Below, piece after piece: positions 22,251 through 32,754 of a stretch of 64,000 nucleotides of DNA. The position numbers and the translations under genes are program-made. Source of the DNA: Puccinia triticina (taxonomy: Eukaryota; Basidiomycota; Pucciniomycetes; Pucciniales; Pucciniaceae). The DNA is taken from assembly GCF_026914185.1 (NCBI RefSeq), contig NC_070559.1:3038001-3102000 (forward strand), given 5' to 3'. A model generated the notes under the pieces. The model saw only the letters and a list, made by a program, of their open reading frames with translations. It was not told where the DNA came from and did not search any database. Within the stretch, counting starts at the first letter, position 1. Every line of letters starts with the position of its first letter.

Positions 22251-23490
22251 CAAATGGCGCCTTGTCTGCAAATGAAGAAGGGAACCCCAACACTTTGCTC
22301 ACAAGTGTGGCACGGGATAGAGTTTTTGACGAAGAGGCGGCATCTTGCCTGGAGGTGCACAATTGGGAGGAACTTACTTTTAGTTCTCCCATCCTCCGTG
22401 TTATACCAAAATACACAAAACCTCCCTCCGCCGCCATCCGGTAAGTCGCTAGTTTCACCTCATTGCGGAGGATCTTTAGTTTTCCCTTGTTGCAGAGGCT
22501 CAGGAGTTTAGACTCATCGCGGAGTCGGACTAGATTACCCTCATTGCGGAGGAAATCATAGGAAGTATCTAGTTTATTCTCATTACGGAGACTAGTCAGA
22601 ATTGAAACTGACGCTAGTTTTCCCTCATTGCGGAGGCGTGACTGATAGGATGAAGGGCCAGCTGGGGAGTAAATGCAAAGCAATTTGACGAAGGGGCTCA
22701 CATATGTGTAAGGACTCCAATTAGGGGAGTCCTTCACTGTCCGTTGAGTGGGGGACACAGAGAAGAACCTCGAGGCGAGATTCTAGTTCACGGGTCTGTA
22801 TTGCTGATAGGACGGGACAAATCTAGCTGGGAGAGATATGGTCGCGGTGATCTCTCCGTAAGTACATGAACAAAAATGGGAAGAGACAGAAAACAAGTAA
22901 AGAGGAAGGGAAAAGGAAAGAAACGGCTTACCTAGCCGGGAGAGATATGGTCGCGGTGATCTCTGCCGGCTAGGAGGGGGAAATGAGAGCTACAAGATAT
23001 ACGTGGCCGGATGGGGTTCATGTGATACCTCTTTTGAAACCTAGCGGCGCGCGGGGGCTTCACAATATGTGGCATGTAATGTTTTCAACAGTGCAGTGGA
23101 GCCCTGGGAGGTGCATAACTGGGAGGAACTTACTTTTAGTTCTCCCGACCTCAGCACCAATTCTTTTTCCTCCTCTCCAACCGCTTTTCCCAAACCGTCC
23201 ATCAAAAGGGAGGCCCCAGGGCCCTGAAACACGTCCAAAGCTTCAGATGATTTGGTAGAAACATGAGGAGACTGAAAGGAAACTATTGGGGAAACTGAAG
23301 AGCCAAAAGAAATGATTTTTTTTAAAGTTTTGAGAGTTTTCTGCATGTTTTTTGACTTTTTCTGCCTGGTTTTCCTGATGAGAATGAGAACAAAAAGAGA
23401 AATAGCGCCCATGAGTTCCTAGGGGTGAAGTTGATCCAGCGGCAAGATTTTGGAACTCTAGATTAGATCTGCCGCCTCCCGGATCAACCG
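22251..23490 (-). other. Linker between Y protease and RT, with short repeats
   Basis: The frame continues open from 22250 to 22758 but turns into repeats LRNEGKL, LRNENKL, LRNEGNL, LRDESKL, LCNKGKL and LRNEVKL (22440-22640), encoded by a CCTCATTGCGGAGG repeat. The rest to 23490 has no Pol similarity. It contains two copies of the GAACTTACTTTTAGTTCTCCC motif (22370 and 23130) and a repeated GGGAGAGATATGGTCGCGGTGATCTCT (22830 and 22940). It may be an old insertion or duplicated spacer. Confidence 0.5.
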
Positions 23491-24408
23491 CGTCTACAAA
23501 AAATGACAGCCCTCCAAAGGGTTGTCACAAGCCTTCCCTTTATGAGAAAGGACAGCCTTGCAACCATGCCCGGGAAAGTCACGCTTCCAGCGTCCGGAAT
23601 CCACTGAGCATAAAGAGAATTCAATCTTGTGGCCTGTTGAGTCCGGCAAAAGAATCCGCTTGCCCACTTGATTGTCAAAGTTCAAGGTTGCATTGAAATC
23701 CATGAGAAACGGTTGACCAAAAATGAGAGGCCCATCCATATGTGTGATCCAGAAATGACACAAGCCAAAAATTGTCTTCCCCACTCAAATTGGAACATCT
23801 TCCGCGACCCCAATGAATTCACACGCCTGATTTCCGATCCCATACACCGCAGAGCTGAAATTCACGCAAGGACTAATGTTGAACTTATTAGCCATGGTCA
23901 ACTGAAAACCAGAGTCAATTAATGGGAGGGCGTTACTCTCCTCTTCGCCAACCAGACACGGCATATTTCCCAATGGGCAGGAATAGAGCCTCATGCCGTC
24001 AATCTGTCCTTCTCCTTCCGAGTCTTCCGCCAGCGTCCCAGACAACACCCTCATCTTTTCCGCTCCAACCTTGACGCGCCAACGCAAAACCCACTTCTTC
24101 ATCCCTTCGGCCACTGACGGGGCCATGGCCAACAACTCGGATATGGTGACATTTGGCACAGTGACGTCAAACATCTTCTTGAGTATCACATCCGCTGCGT
24201 CAGGGTGATCCTTGACAATGCCGCACTCAAAGCGCACCTTAGAGGGCGGAGTTGTTGGCTTCGATGTTCCTGACGTTGGTGGAGCGTCCTTCTGTTGGTC
24301 TTCCGTCTCCGAAGTAGTGGGGACAACCGGCACGCGTTCAAAAAGCTCAGGTTCATGCTCCATGTCTTCAGTGCCAGATCCCGTCTTAGGCAACGCCGCT
24401 CTCTGCAA
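23491..24408 (-). pseudogene. Y aspartic protease region
   Basis: A frame of 207 codons holds ALPLIDSGFQLTMANKFNI, where DSG fits the retropepsin active site. A TGA then TGG step leads to a second frame with HMDGPLIFGQPFLMDFNATL, which resembles the distal flap and G-rich part of retropepsin-like domains. Upstream is an acidic, Pro/Thr-rich spacer. It would cleave the Gag-Pol polyprotein. Confidence 0.7.
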
Positions 24409-24799
24409 TGGCTGACGTGTGACGGATGGAGGTACTGCTGGGGCATTGAAAGGTTTTGGGGCTTTGTGCTTCTTGTGAGCGGGGTCGGACTGATAAGCGC
24501 CTGAGAAGGAATGGGAAGAAACAGGGGGCGGCCGCCAAGGATCAAGGGACCCGCACGTAGTCCTGAACTTGACCTTGGAAGCACTAGCCGTAGCGGCCTT
24601 TGGATTGTAGGACGCTACGACGTGTCGGATTGTGTTATGAGCTGCACGCGCGCGCCATACCTATCACAAGACATGTTGTACATATAGCACATGTCACAAG
24701 TTTCTCCCATGAGGAGGAGCGGGGGAGAGATCCTCACACTCTCCCCATCTAGCAATTTATCAACTAGCTAGAAGAACCCCACCTGACCCAGCTTTCTCC

Positions 24800-25778
24800 C
24801 TAAGACCGACCGTAACAGATTGGCCGAGAGTTATCCACGGGGATGAGCGCACCGTTTGGAAGGAAAAAACTTCCTCCGCGCTGCTCCACAAACTTAGCCT
24901 CTTTGTCTTTCTGCGGCTCCGCGCACCGACCCAGTCCATGGCCCTCTCTATGGCAATAGTAACACACCATGGGTCCTCTGGGCGTTGACAGGCGAGTTTG
25001 AGACGCTAACTTCTGCTCAAACAACTGCAACATCCGCTTGATCTTGTCCACAGTAGCCGGAGCTCTAACTTGACTGGGAGCCTCTCTAGGACAACGGTCG
25101 CATTTGATCTTCTGCATGACTTCGTTCAATTCCTTGAACAAGCCGGAGGTGACCGGGACCGCCGCGCAGGACCCCCCGAACGCAAGCGCAGTCTGAGTCT
25201 TCATTACCTCTTCAACCGCTTTCTTCAAGACCTCAAACAACGGGAGATTAAAATGATTATCTTGCGTAGTAATCATTGTTCTATCCTTGATTAGTTGGTC
25301 GCGGATCTGTTCCTGAAGCCCGGCCAAGAAGGACTGATAATAGAGGTGCTTGATCTCTTTGTCCGAGTCAACATGATCCTTCCTCAGCAGGTAAGATTGA
25401 ATAGGCTGCCAGGTCTTCTGCAATTCCTGAAAATCAATCACAAAAGCCACACCACCTTTCTCCTTCCATCCCTGGACCAGATTCTCAAGGTCCTGCGTTG
25501 TAAACCAAGCAATATTGATTTTGCCCCAATAAGCCAACATTGCTGCTTTCAATGCCGTCCAGTTAGGTGGTTTGAAACCATCCAGCGTCTCAACAACGTC
25601 CTTCACTTCAGCACTTCAAATGAAAAAGCGCACTTGTTGCGCCATGTCGGTCTCTGATGCTCCGTCCAGTTTTGCCGCAAATTGGAATTCGGAAAGAAAT
25701 CACTCCACATTCAAACCATCAAAGCCCAGGGTCTTGTCCTCCGGCTTGATCTTCACCATACAAGTCTCTTCGGCCATT
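24800..25778 (-). pseudogene. Y Gag (capsid and nucleocapsid), two in-frame stops
   Basis: The ATG at 25778 opens MAEETCMVKIKPEDKTLGFDG. Two TGA codons (about 25705 and 25607) interrupt it where Trp would fit, followed by 268 open codons: a helical capsid-like part (ALKAAMLAYWGKINIAWF, LYYQSFLAGLQEQIRDQLI), then the zinc knuckle CYYCHREGHGLGRC with all four ligands. The spacing CX2CX4HX4C is canonical. A repeat with a splice donor lies just upstream at 25885, and TTTTAAG before the ATG could be the acceptor. Confidence 0.85.
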
Positions 25779-25984
25779 GTCAAGATCCCTTAAAACAAAT
25801 GCGGCAAATTTGAAGGGCTCACGGACGTGGCAATGTAATGTCTTGACTTGTAGCGGAAAACCCGCGGAGGTGCACAATTGGGAGGACTTACTTCTAGTCT
25901 CCTACGCCTCCGCTGCTGAACCCTAAAAAAAAATTAAAAATAGAAAACAAAAGACCACCAAGCGTCTCAAAACCGTTCAAATTG

Positions 25985-26035
25985 GCAAGACTGTAAATCT
26001 TGAGGTCGCTGGTTTGATCCCGGCTCGGGGGACCA
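25985..26035 (+). other. tRNA-Tyr 3' half forming the primer site of Y
   Basis: The plus strand shows CAAGA-CTGTAAA-TCTTG, an anticodon arm with anticodon GTA. A variable region and the T arm GCTGG-TTTGATC-CCGGC follow, and then the acceptor strand TCGGGGGA plus CCA, ending two bases from the Y 5' LTR. No 5' half (D arm, acceptor CCCCCGA) precedes it, so this is not a functional tRNA gene. Most LTR elements keep about 10-18 bases complementary to the primer; here about 51 bases are present. Confidence 0.85.
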
Positions 26036-26037
26036 AA

Positions 26038-26831
26038 TGAGGAACTCCGTCCGGTGCTAAGCCGGCGGCAGTTGGGGGAGGGGAATGGAAAAGAAAAGAA
26101 AACTAAGATTTATATGCCCTCCGGGGTGATTGGCTGTGAATGAGCGCGGTGAGTCCTGTAAGCGTGGGGGGGGGATGATTTTCTGACGGCTGGAGTGGCG
26201 CGTTGGCAATTTTTGTTTGAGAGAGAGAGAGAGAGCCAGGGATACTGCCGACGGGGTTGTGATCTAAATCAGATAGTTGGAGGAGATTGGCGTTGCGGGG
26301 AAAAATGAACCTTAAAGACGTCGGAGTACTGGTGTAACTTAGCCTTTCAATTGATCAATCACTAAAATTTTGGTTCAGAGTGGGTCCATGCCGCTCCAAA
26401 GCCTGAGTTTGAACTGAACTCAAACCTTGGAGTTTGTGACATCTCACAGACATCTCATCACAACCTAGCGCGCACACGCGCGCAAAAACAAACAAAACAG
26501 CAGGAACAAAACAAAACAAAACCATAAACAACCCTTCTCATCCAAAACCTAACCAAGACGCGCATATAAGAAAAGATAAAAACAAACATGATGAAAAAGA
26601 AACTGACATGAGAAAACAAAACCATAAAAAAAATGGAAACAAGAGAAAAAAAGAAAAAGAAAACCTGAAACGCCTCGAGGTGAGGATACACGCCACGCCG
26701 CGCCATTGAAACTGAGAAAGCCTTGAAGTTTGAGAGCTTGAGGCCTTGATGTCTTGAAACTTGACGTCTGCTGGCGCGCGCCATGCGCGTAAATCTTGAT
26801 CCCCTACGTGTGTACCAGTTTGTCCACAACA
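26038..26831 (-). repeat. 5' LTR of Y
   Basis: 794 bp, partner of 17099-17904, with a 12-bp or larger indel difference (around 26335) and scattered substitutions. It abuts the tRNA-Tyr-derived primer site, which fixes the minus-strand orientation. Confidence 0.88.
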
Positions 26832-27560
26832 ACGCATCATCAACCTGGCGGGTACAATCAACATCCCTATCCTTCCACAAAGCACGGGTACGCAGACCAC
26901 AAACAGCCTCATCTTCAAGGCAACTGGAGAGGATCAGGGAGGAACTGGAGACACTCAGCGGGTTCTCCAGATAGGAGAATATCTCATGAGAGCCACACAA
27001 GGAGTTAGGAGAGGCTACGGTTGAGGGAGAGCCAGAGGGAGAGGCCCATATTAGTAGATTCTTTACCTAAAAGTTCCTTAAGTAGTGATTCTCCCTTAGG
27101 TCTTAGTTTAGACATTGATAATCTCTCTGATCCTTCTAATAGAGAATTTTCCCTCAACAATCTCAACAATGAAATGTCTAGAAATGGCCCCTTGTTTCTA
27201 GAAGAAAAGCTACAAGTCTTGTTCTCTAAATTTCTATCTGAATTATCTGGCACTGTTGAAACCATTCCTGGTACACTTCTTGAATCTTGTGTTAGCAACT
27301 TTAAAGAAGTGTTAAATGATTCCATTCTTGATCTCTATAAAAGTGAATTCATCCCCTTCTTACTAGACCCAATCCTGAACAACATAGGAGAAAGTGCCAG
27401 AGAGAAATCCAATGTGAGCAACAATGTGTTAGAACAAATGAAAAAACACATGGATGAGAAATTTGAGACTATCCAAGATCTGATTCTGGTAAATGAATCA
27501 CAATGCTATTCCAACATGGACAACATTGGCCAGAATTTGAAAGGACTTGAAGAGAAACTG
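26832..27560 (+). pseudogene. X Gag, middle part
   Basis: The frame continues from 17098 as HHQPGGYNQHPYPSTKHGY and is His/Gln/Arg-rich. A TAG at 27006 interrupts it in the same frame, then a 180-codon stretch of Ser/Leu-rich and helical sequence follows (FLEEKLQVLFSKFLSELSG, EQMKKHMDEKFETIQDLI) with coiled-coil character. It stops at GLEEKL where a 521-bp element inserted, and resumes at 28082 in phase as DHNLSSIGNQIKDLH. Confidence 0.75.
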
Positions 27561-28081
27561 TTGGAATTCTGTCTCCAATCATCTCTAAAATCCCTACACT
27601 TTCTCCTCCCACCATTTCACTCACTTTATCCTCCTCTACGGGCTTGTTTTCAGATCAAAGATATTCTACACTTATGAGTCCACATACTATGGTCTGCTTG
27701 TATTTAGTGGTCATGTTTGCTCACCATACTAGCCTTGTTGACTTTGCTCCTTGCCTAGATTAGTTTGTCAAACTTTCCCAAATCCTTCTTATCCTCTTGT
27801 GTGCACACTCTCTGCTGGGAATGTTGATGTACCTTTTGACATGTTACAATGAGTTGAGAAGTTTCTTATTCATTTTATTCTCACCCACAAGTTGATGCCA
27901 TGTACATAGTCTACATAACCATAGCCTAGTCCAGAGTAATCAACTCATTAGTTCTCTCCTTCTTTTTCCGCTCCGCCTCTGAGCCGCATCCGGTGATTCA
28001 TCCATCATCACCGCCCCTTTTATCGAGCACCCTCAAGAGCTCTTCTATTTCTCGTCGCCGGCAAAAATTCAAAATCCCAAC
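27561..28081. mobile_element. 521-bp non-autonomous element in X gag
   Basis: It is flanked by AGAAACTG at 27553-27560 and 28082-28089. The ends are loosely inverted: GTTGGAATT on one side and GTTGGGATT on the other strand. Removing it and one flank copy restores the Gag frame. Its 8-bp duplication suits a hAT-type MITE, but a promoter-bearing retroposon is not excluded. It has no coding capacity. Confidence 0.75.
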
Positions 28082-29398
28082 AGAAACTGGATCACAACCT
28101 TTCATCCATTGGCAATCAGATTAAAGATCTTCATGCTAATGAACACAACAGGTTTGAAAAATCCAAGAGAAGATTCAGTGATATATCTTCTGTAATAAAT
28201 TCTGTGAGCTCCAAATTAGATTCTTTAATGACCCCAAAGGACAGAGAGCAGCCCCCACACCTCTTGTACAATAACCTTTTTCAGAATGTCCGTCATGAAC
28301 AACAGCAAGAACAAAGAGCCCCTCCACCTGTCCCTACTCCTGAACCTCAAAGACCATCCAGAGATAACTTCTCTAAACCTGCAAGCAATGCTACTTATAA
28401 TGCAACTGCACCATAAGAATTCCCCTACATTGATCATGAAGCAGTGGACTTTGAGTTGAGGAAAGAATTGTGGAAAGGTATCCCTAAGAATGGAGACTGG
28501 GAGAAATTCTCTGGAGAATTGCCTTACAACCATGAAATTTGGATCAAAAACACTGATATCCTTGTCAGAGACTACTTGATGCTAGATAATATGATAATCA
28601 GTAGATTAACAATCTTGTTGACTGACACTGCAAGGAATTGGTACCTAGGCATCAGAGACCAGTATGGGAACAAATCTTGGGCCTTGTGGAAGAATGCCAT
28701 CGGAAATAAGTTTGGCACTGAGAACTGGAAATGGAAAATGCAACAGGAGTTTGAAAGTGATCACTTTGCCCATGATGGGAGAAAAATCCATAAATGGTTT
28801 GGTAACCAAAGAGAAAGACTGAAAGCTTATCAACCTGAACTCAGTCAGTATCTCATTTTTGAGAGATATTAAAACAATGCCCTCCAAATCTTGAGCATGC
28901 TATTAAAAGCAGATACAAAAGAGATGCACTGAAATGAGCTTTGAGGATATAGTTATAATTGCTGAAGAAGTCATAGACAGAGTCATGAAAAGGAACAAGC
29001 CTGTGACAAACAATTACAATGCTCCAAACAGATCCCAATGGAGAAATAATCCTGCCCCTGAGAAACCTGATAAGCCAAATGACTCCTCTTCAAAAAGGAA
29101 TCATGTCTCTGCACCTGAGAAGGAAAAACTTATATGTCATTTCTGCAAAAAAACTGGCTCCTTCTCCAGGGAATGCCCTAAGAAGAAGAACAGAATCAAT
29201 AATGTAAGAATGGATGACAATGATGATCCCAAGAGTGACAATGGAGAAGATCAAGGTGAGCCACAAAAGTCTGAATCAGAACAAGATGAAGAGGAAGAGA
29301 ACCATAGAACCAACCACATGATCCTTGCCATGGACAATGGAAATGGTGCCAATTATGATCCATTAGTTGACTTTAATTTTGGAGCACATGCTGTAGAA
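28082..29398 (+). pseudogene. X Gag capsid and nucleocapsid
   Basis: After a TAA at 28414 (likely CAA originally) the capsid is recognisable: ELRKELWKGIPKNGDWEKFSG, ILLTDTARNWYLGIRDQYG and WALWKNAIGNKFGTENWKWK. A broken part near 28870-28930 (stop plus frameshift) follows, then MSFEDIVIIAEEVIDRV. The zinc knuckle reads CHFCKKTGSFSREC: the histidine ligand is Ser, so it could not bind zinc normally. An acidic tail (QDEEEENHRTNHMILAMDN) leads to GAHAVE at 29398, where the Helitron block most likely begins. Confidence 0.82.
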
Positions 29399-29694
29399 TT
29401 CTTCTCTCAACCTTAAACGACAAAACTTGCCGCGCAAAAAAAGCAAGACCACCACGGAAGGACCACTGGTCCTCCCTGGATCTGCCATCAACCCAACACC
29501 CCTCTGGATGCACAAACGGGCTACCTTTTATACTTTTTGACCTGTCTCCACAGCCTGCATTTGCAATGCCACTTTCCCTCCGGCTGAGGCATCTTTGCCG
29601 CTGCATTCCTTTTGCTTCCATTTGGCGTGTTGCCAAAGCATTCTAGAATAACCTCCATTGTTTCCCAACACCAACTCCCTTGGCAGCCAACTGA
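29399..29694. other. Unassigned 5' segment of the Helitron block
   Basis: About 300 bases lie between the X Gag remnant and the LTR at 29695. There is no recognisable coding sequence. It includes an A/C-rich start and a Pro/Cys-rich open frame that does not match a family. Confidence 0.4.
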
Positions 29695-31350
29695 TGTCAG
29701 CCTTAGAGTCATCACAGCTGACCTAAAGTCTGCCTTTTATCTACTTTTACATATGAATTGCTTTATATCTTTCCCATCTTAAGAGATATCCTTGTTTTGA
29801 CTTCATATTCTGTTTCCTCATGCAATTTTAACCCTAGTTACAACTTACAAATTCTTTGTAACTCTACTCCTTCCCTGAGTTCTTGAGTTGTAGCGCGCAT
29901 GCGCAGTTGTGACGTGTCAGCGCTACCAGGCGCGCCAAACCACATGTACATATGTAATTACATAAGCAAACTGTGAAAATTTTTGAAGTCAGGATCCCCC
30001 TTGCCTGAAGAGGATCTACAGACTTCAGACCACCCAGAACCACGCCGTAGATAACCCAGGATCACCCCACAAGAGGATACCACGCTCCCAGTACACCTAC
30101 CGTCACAGGCGCCTAGGTTATTGACAGTAGGTATGTTAGGTTTATCACAACTAAGAGTTTATTATTTCTTATGAGTAACAGGTCTATCCAACAGTCTTGG
30201 AGACAGAAAGAAAGAAGTGAGAAACAAAGTGTACCTAAGAGCAGATTTGCTTGGTACTGATATGTATAGAGTAGAGAGAAATCTTGAGGGACCGCGGTGC
30301 AGCTGATGAATTCCACGAGTTCTGTGAACTGACAAGACTATAAGCTGCATCAGCTAATGCGCTCCTTGAGACGCGCTAGAATGAAGGACTTCTTCTTACT
30401 CTGGCTCAAGGGTCTTGTGTATCAAGAATCACCGATACGAGCTGATAGAGACAAACCGCAGTTGTCTGCCGCAATGCGCAATGACAACTGTCAGTCTGGA
30501 GTCATTTCTGACTGAGGCTCAGCAGCAATGGACTCACCTCCTTGGTTGGGACTGGAGATCCTATTGCTGAGGCTTGGACCTATTGGGTCTGGTCTGGTGT
30601 CGGATATCGAAGTGCTGTAGAGACATTTAAGAACTCCAGTCAGCTTTGCTTATCCTTGCTGTGGCTATCCCAACAGACGCACATACCTTGTAGGTGGTTT
30701 GTCTTGTTTGGGTCGCTTGGGCGCTTCGTTGATTGCTGACGTGGCTGAAGGTTTGGGAGCGGAGGAATTAGCTTTTGCACATTCCATCCGCCTGAGGGCA
30801 GCATGCATTTTGCATGCGCCTGGAGGTAGCACCAGCTCACCTTGCTCCCTTATAGGGTTAGGTTTAGCGGCCTTGCGCTTCCTCTGATTTGGGGATAAAC
30901 CCGAATCCTGACAAGGTATACTCTTCATTTGAACCTTGATTATCCAGAGTGATTCTCTGTGTCCCTTGATTGCTTCTCTTTATTGCTTTCACTTCAAACC
31001 TCTCAAGATCAAAGGTTACTCTGTTAATCCTAGACTCAGTCCAAAAATCAGAGCAGATTAGTTTTACTATTCTGTGTCCCCCCACCGTCTCCTTGGTGCG
31101 CGCGGAGGCTGTAGCCCTTGTTGGTCTGGCACAGCTGTCCTTATCACTTTTCCAGGTGATTCAAGTTGACTTTTGAGGATCCTCCTATAAGGAGTAGATA
31201 GACCCCCTCCAGATCATATATTTCTCTTACTCTCTCTCTTTCTTTCTCTTTCTCTCTTACTCTCTGTTTGTAGTTCTTTATCCCAAGAAATACAACCAGT
31301 GTCCTCCATTTTCTTGTGTCCTGTAGCCACTATAGAGGCTCAGGCTCACA
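29695..31350 (+). repeat. Diverged X-family LTR with its primer site, truncated element
   Basis: It begins TGTCAGCCTTAGAGTCATC and ends CAGGCTCACA, followed at once by the same ATTGGGGGCCTCAT primer region as X. The first 430 bases follow the X LTR closely. From about 30130 to 31200 it is very different, with only islands of similarity (CCTTGATTATCCAGAGTG, GGAGGCTGTAGC), so it is 1656 bp long. The LTR donor GTAAGT is changed to GTAGGT. No partner 3' LTR or target duplication is present. It is part of an element truncated after its leader. Confidence 0.75.
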
Positions 31351-31439
31351 ATTGGGGGCCTCATCGGGAAATATTCTCCTTTTTCCATACTTCTAGACTG
31401 CTTAAAAGCCAAGGACTGATCATCCAAGTTTATTAAAGA

Positions 31440-31625
31440 CACAGAAAACTCAGACCATCAAAAAAAAAATCAAGGGTTTCCCCTATAAATAAAACAAATT
31501 ACCAAAACAAATACAAGGTTTTCCCATATATAAATACATCAAAAAAAATGCAAGAGTTTCCCCTATAAACACAACAAATTTCAAAAAAAATTACAAGGGT
31601 TTCCCATGTACAAAAAGCTAATAAA
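31440..31625. repeat. A-rich tandem array in Helitron 1
   Basis: Four diverged units of about 40-50 bp, each with a version of AAGGGTTTCCC[CT]TATAAA followed by A-rich spacer. The same unit occurs in Helitron 3 at about 44585-44700, so it belongs to the family. Confidence 0.75.
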
Positions 31626-32754
31626 TTATATCAGACAAAATGCAAACAGCTAAATAAAATTCAACCTAGCCCTCCAGCATCAGCAAAAGTGCTGTGTCCA
31701 CAGGCTCACCCCCCAGCCCGCGTCAAGCGCACGGGTCAAAAGGGATGGACATGAAGGCCCCCGGCCCGCAGCAAAGGCTGTGACCAGTGGGGGGCCCACT
31801 CTTTGCCCCTCAAACTGCGCATGTGCAACAGCGGAGGGGTTGGGGGAGGTTGGGGGTCAATGGCAGCTGGAATTACAGCATGCCAGATTGCACCAGCTGA
31901 AAGACAAAGGAAACCTTACCGTCCTTATATGTACTCCGCGCCGCAACCCTTTGCACAGCGAAACCAATCCAACCTTCAAAGCAGGCTCTCTGGCGCTTCC
32001 TCCAACCCCTGCCCACCAGCCACGCTTGTCCCTACTGCCCTGCCATGACTGTTCTCTAATCACCCGCCACCGCTCACCATATAACAACTGTCTCCATTTT
32101 CTGGTCAGTATTGCGCGCCACTGCAACTGTAACCACAACCAGCTTCCCTCCACCTGCCACTGGTTTGCCCCTCCAGTGCACGGCTTGTAACTGAAGTTTT
32201 CCCGTGATACACTAACATAATCTTGGCTTTTTTTTGTTTCCACTTCTACATACAACAGCCTGTCCCTGCGCGGTGCTGCCAACCAACAAACAAACTGTAC
32301 GACCAATTTAGATGCAACCCACGCTTTGCTACAGGCATGCACCTCCCAACCAAATCAATCCGTCTGTATAACATTCTTGTAGGCCGCACTTCACCCCCTT
32401 CCCCACCGCAATTCACACTCCTTGTTTGTTTTTCTAGCTGGTCCTGGCCTGGTGGAATGCGCATCCGAGCCCTCCTCAACACCCTCCATGCCAGTAGCCA
32501 CCTTCACCCAGCCCTGTACCCCCATTTTCTGGCGACCACACCCTCAGAAACTCCGTCGCTCTTTACTCCAGGCTCAAGCAGCTTGACCAGTCCGCCAATC
32601 AGATTATCCGCTACATCCAAGACCAGCCGGCAGACGTTATCCACTCGAGGTAGATGATCTGGATTCTCTCCTCTCACAACACCCGCTCTCAGCTGCCCCC
32701 AGAGCTCAACAACTCCGTCTTCGTTTCCCAGCCCGTCAAGGAGGCTGAGGGCAA

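Larger units (their letters stand above)
17099..26831 (-). mobile_element. Ty3/gypsy retrotransposon 'Y', inserted in X gag
   Basis: LTRs of 806 and 794 bp (17099-17904 and 26038-26831) flank a minus-strand gag-protease-RT-RNase H-integrase order, the gypsy arrangement. The 4-bp duplication ACGC is at 17095-17098 and 26832-26835. Joining X across it restores the X Gag frame. Y is broken by several stops and by a solo X-family LTR at 18694-19720. Y has a tRNA-Tyr-derived primer site and repeated splice-donor motifs described separately. Confidence 0.9.

Noticed and set aside
25985..26035. A functional tRNA-Tyr gene
   Set aside because: The acceptor 5' strand and D arm are absent, and the sequence abuts an LTR at the primer-site position.
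30113..31200. A discrete insertion inside the LTR at 29695
   Set aside because: Islands of X-LTR similarity persist through the region, so divergence with rearrangement fits as well as insertion; no duplication was found.
29695..31350. 5' LTR of X
   Set aside because: The pair 14562-15495 and 55643-58246 share length, sequence and CCATG flanks; the 29695 copy is more diverged and has no matching duplication.
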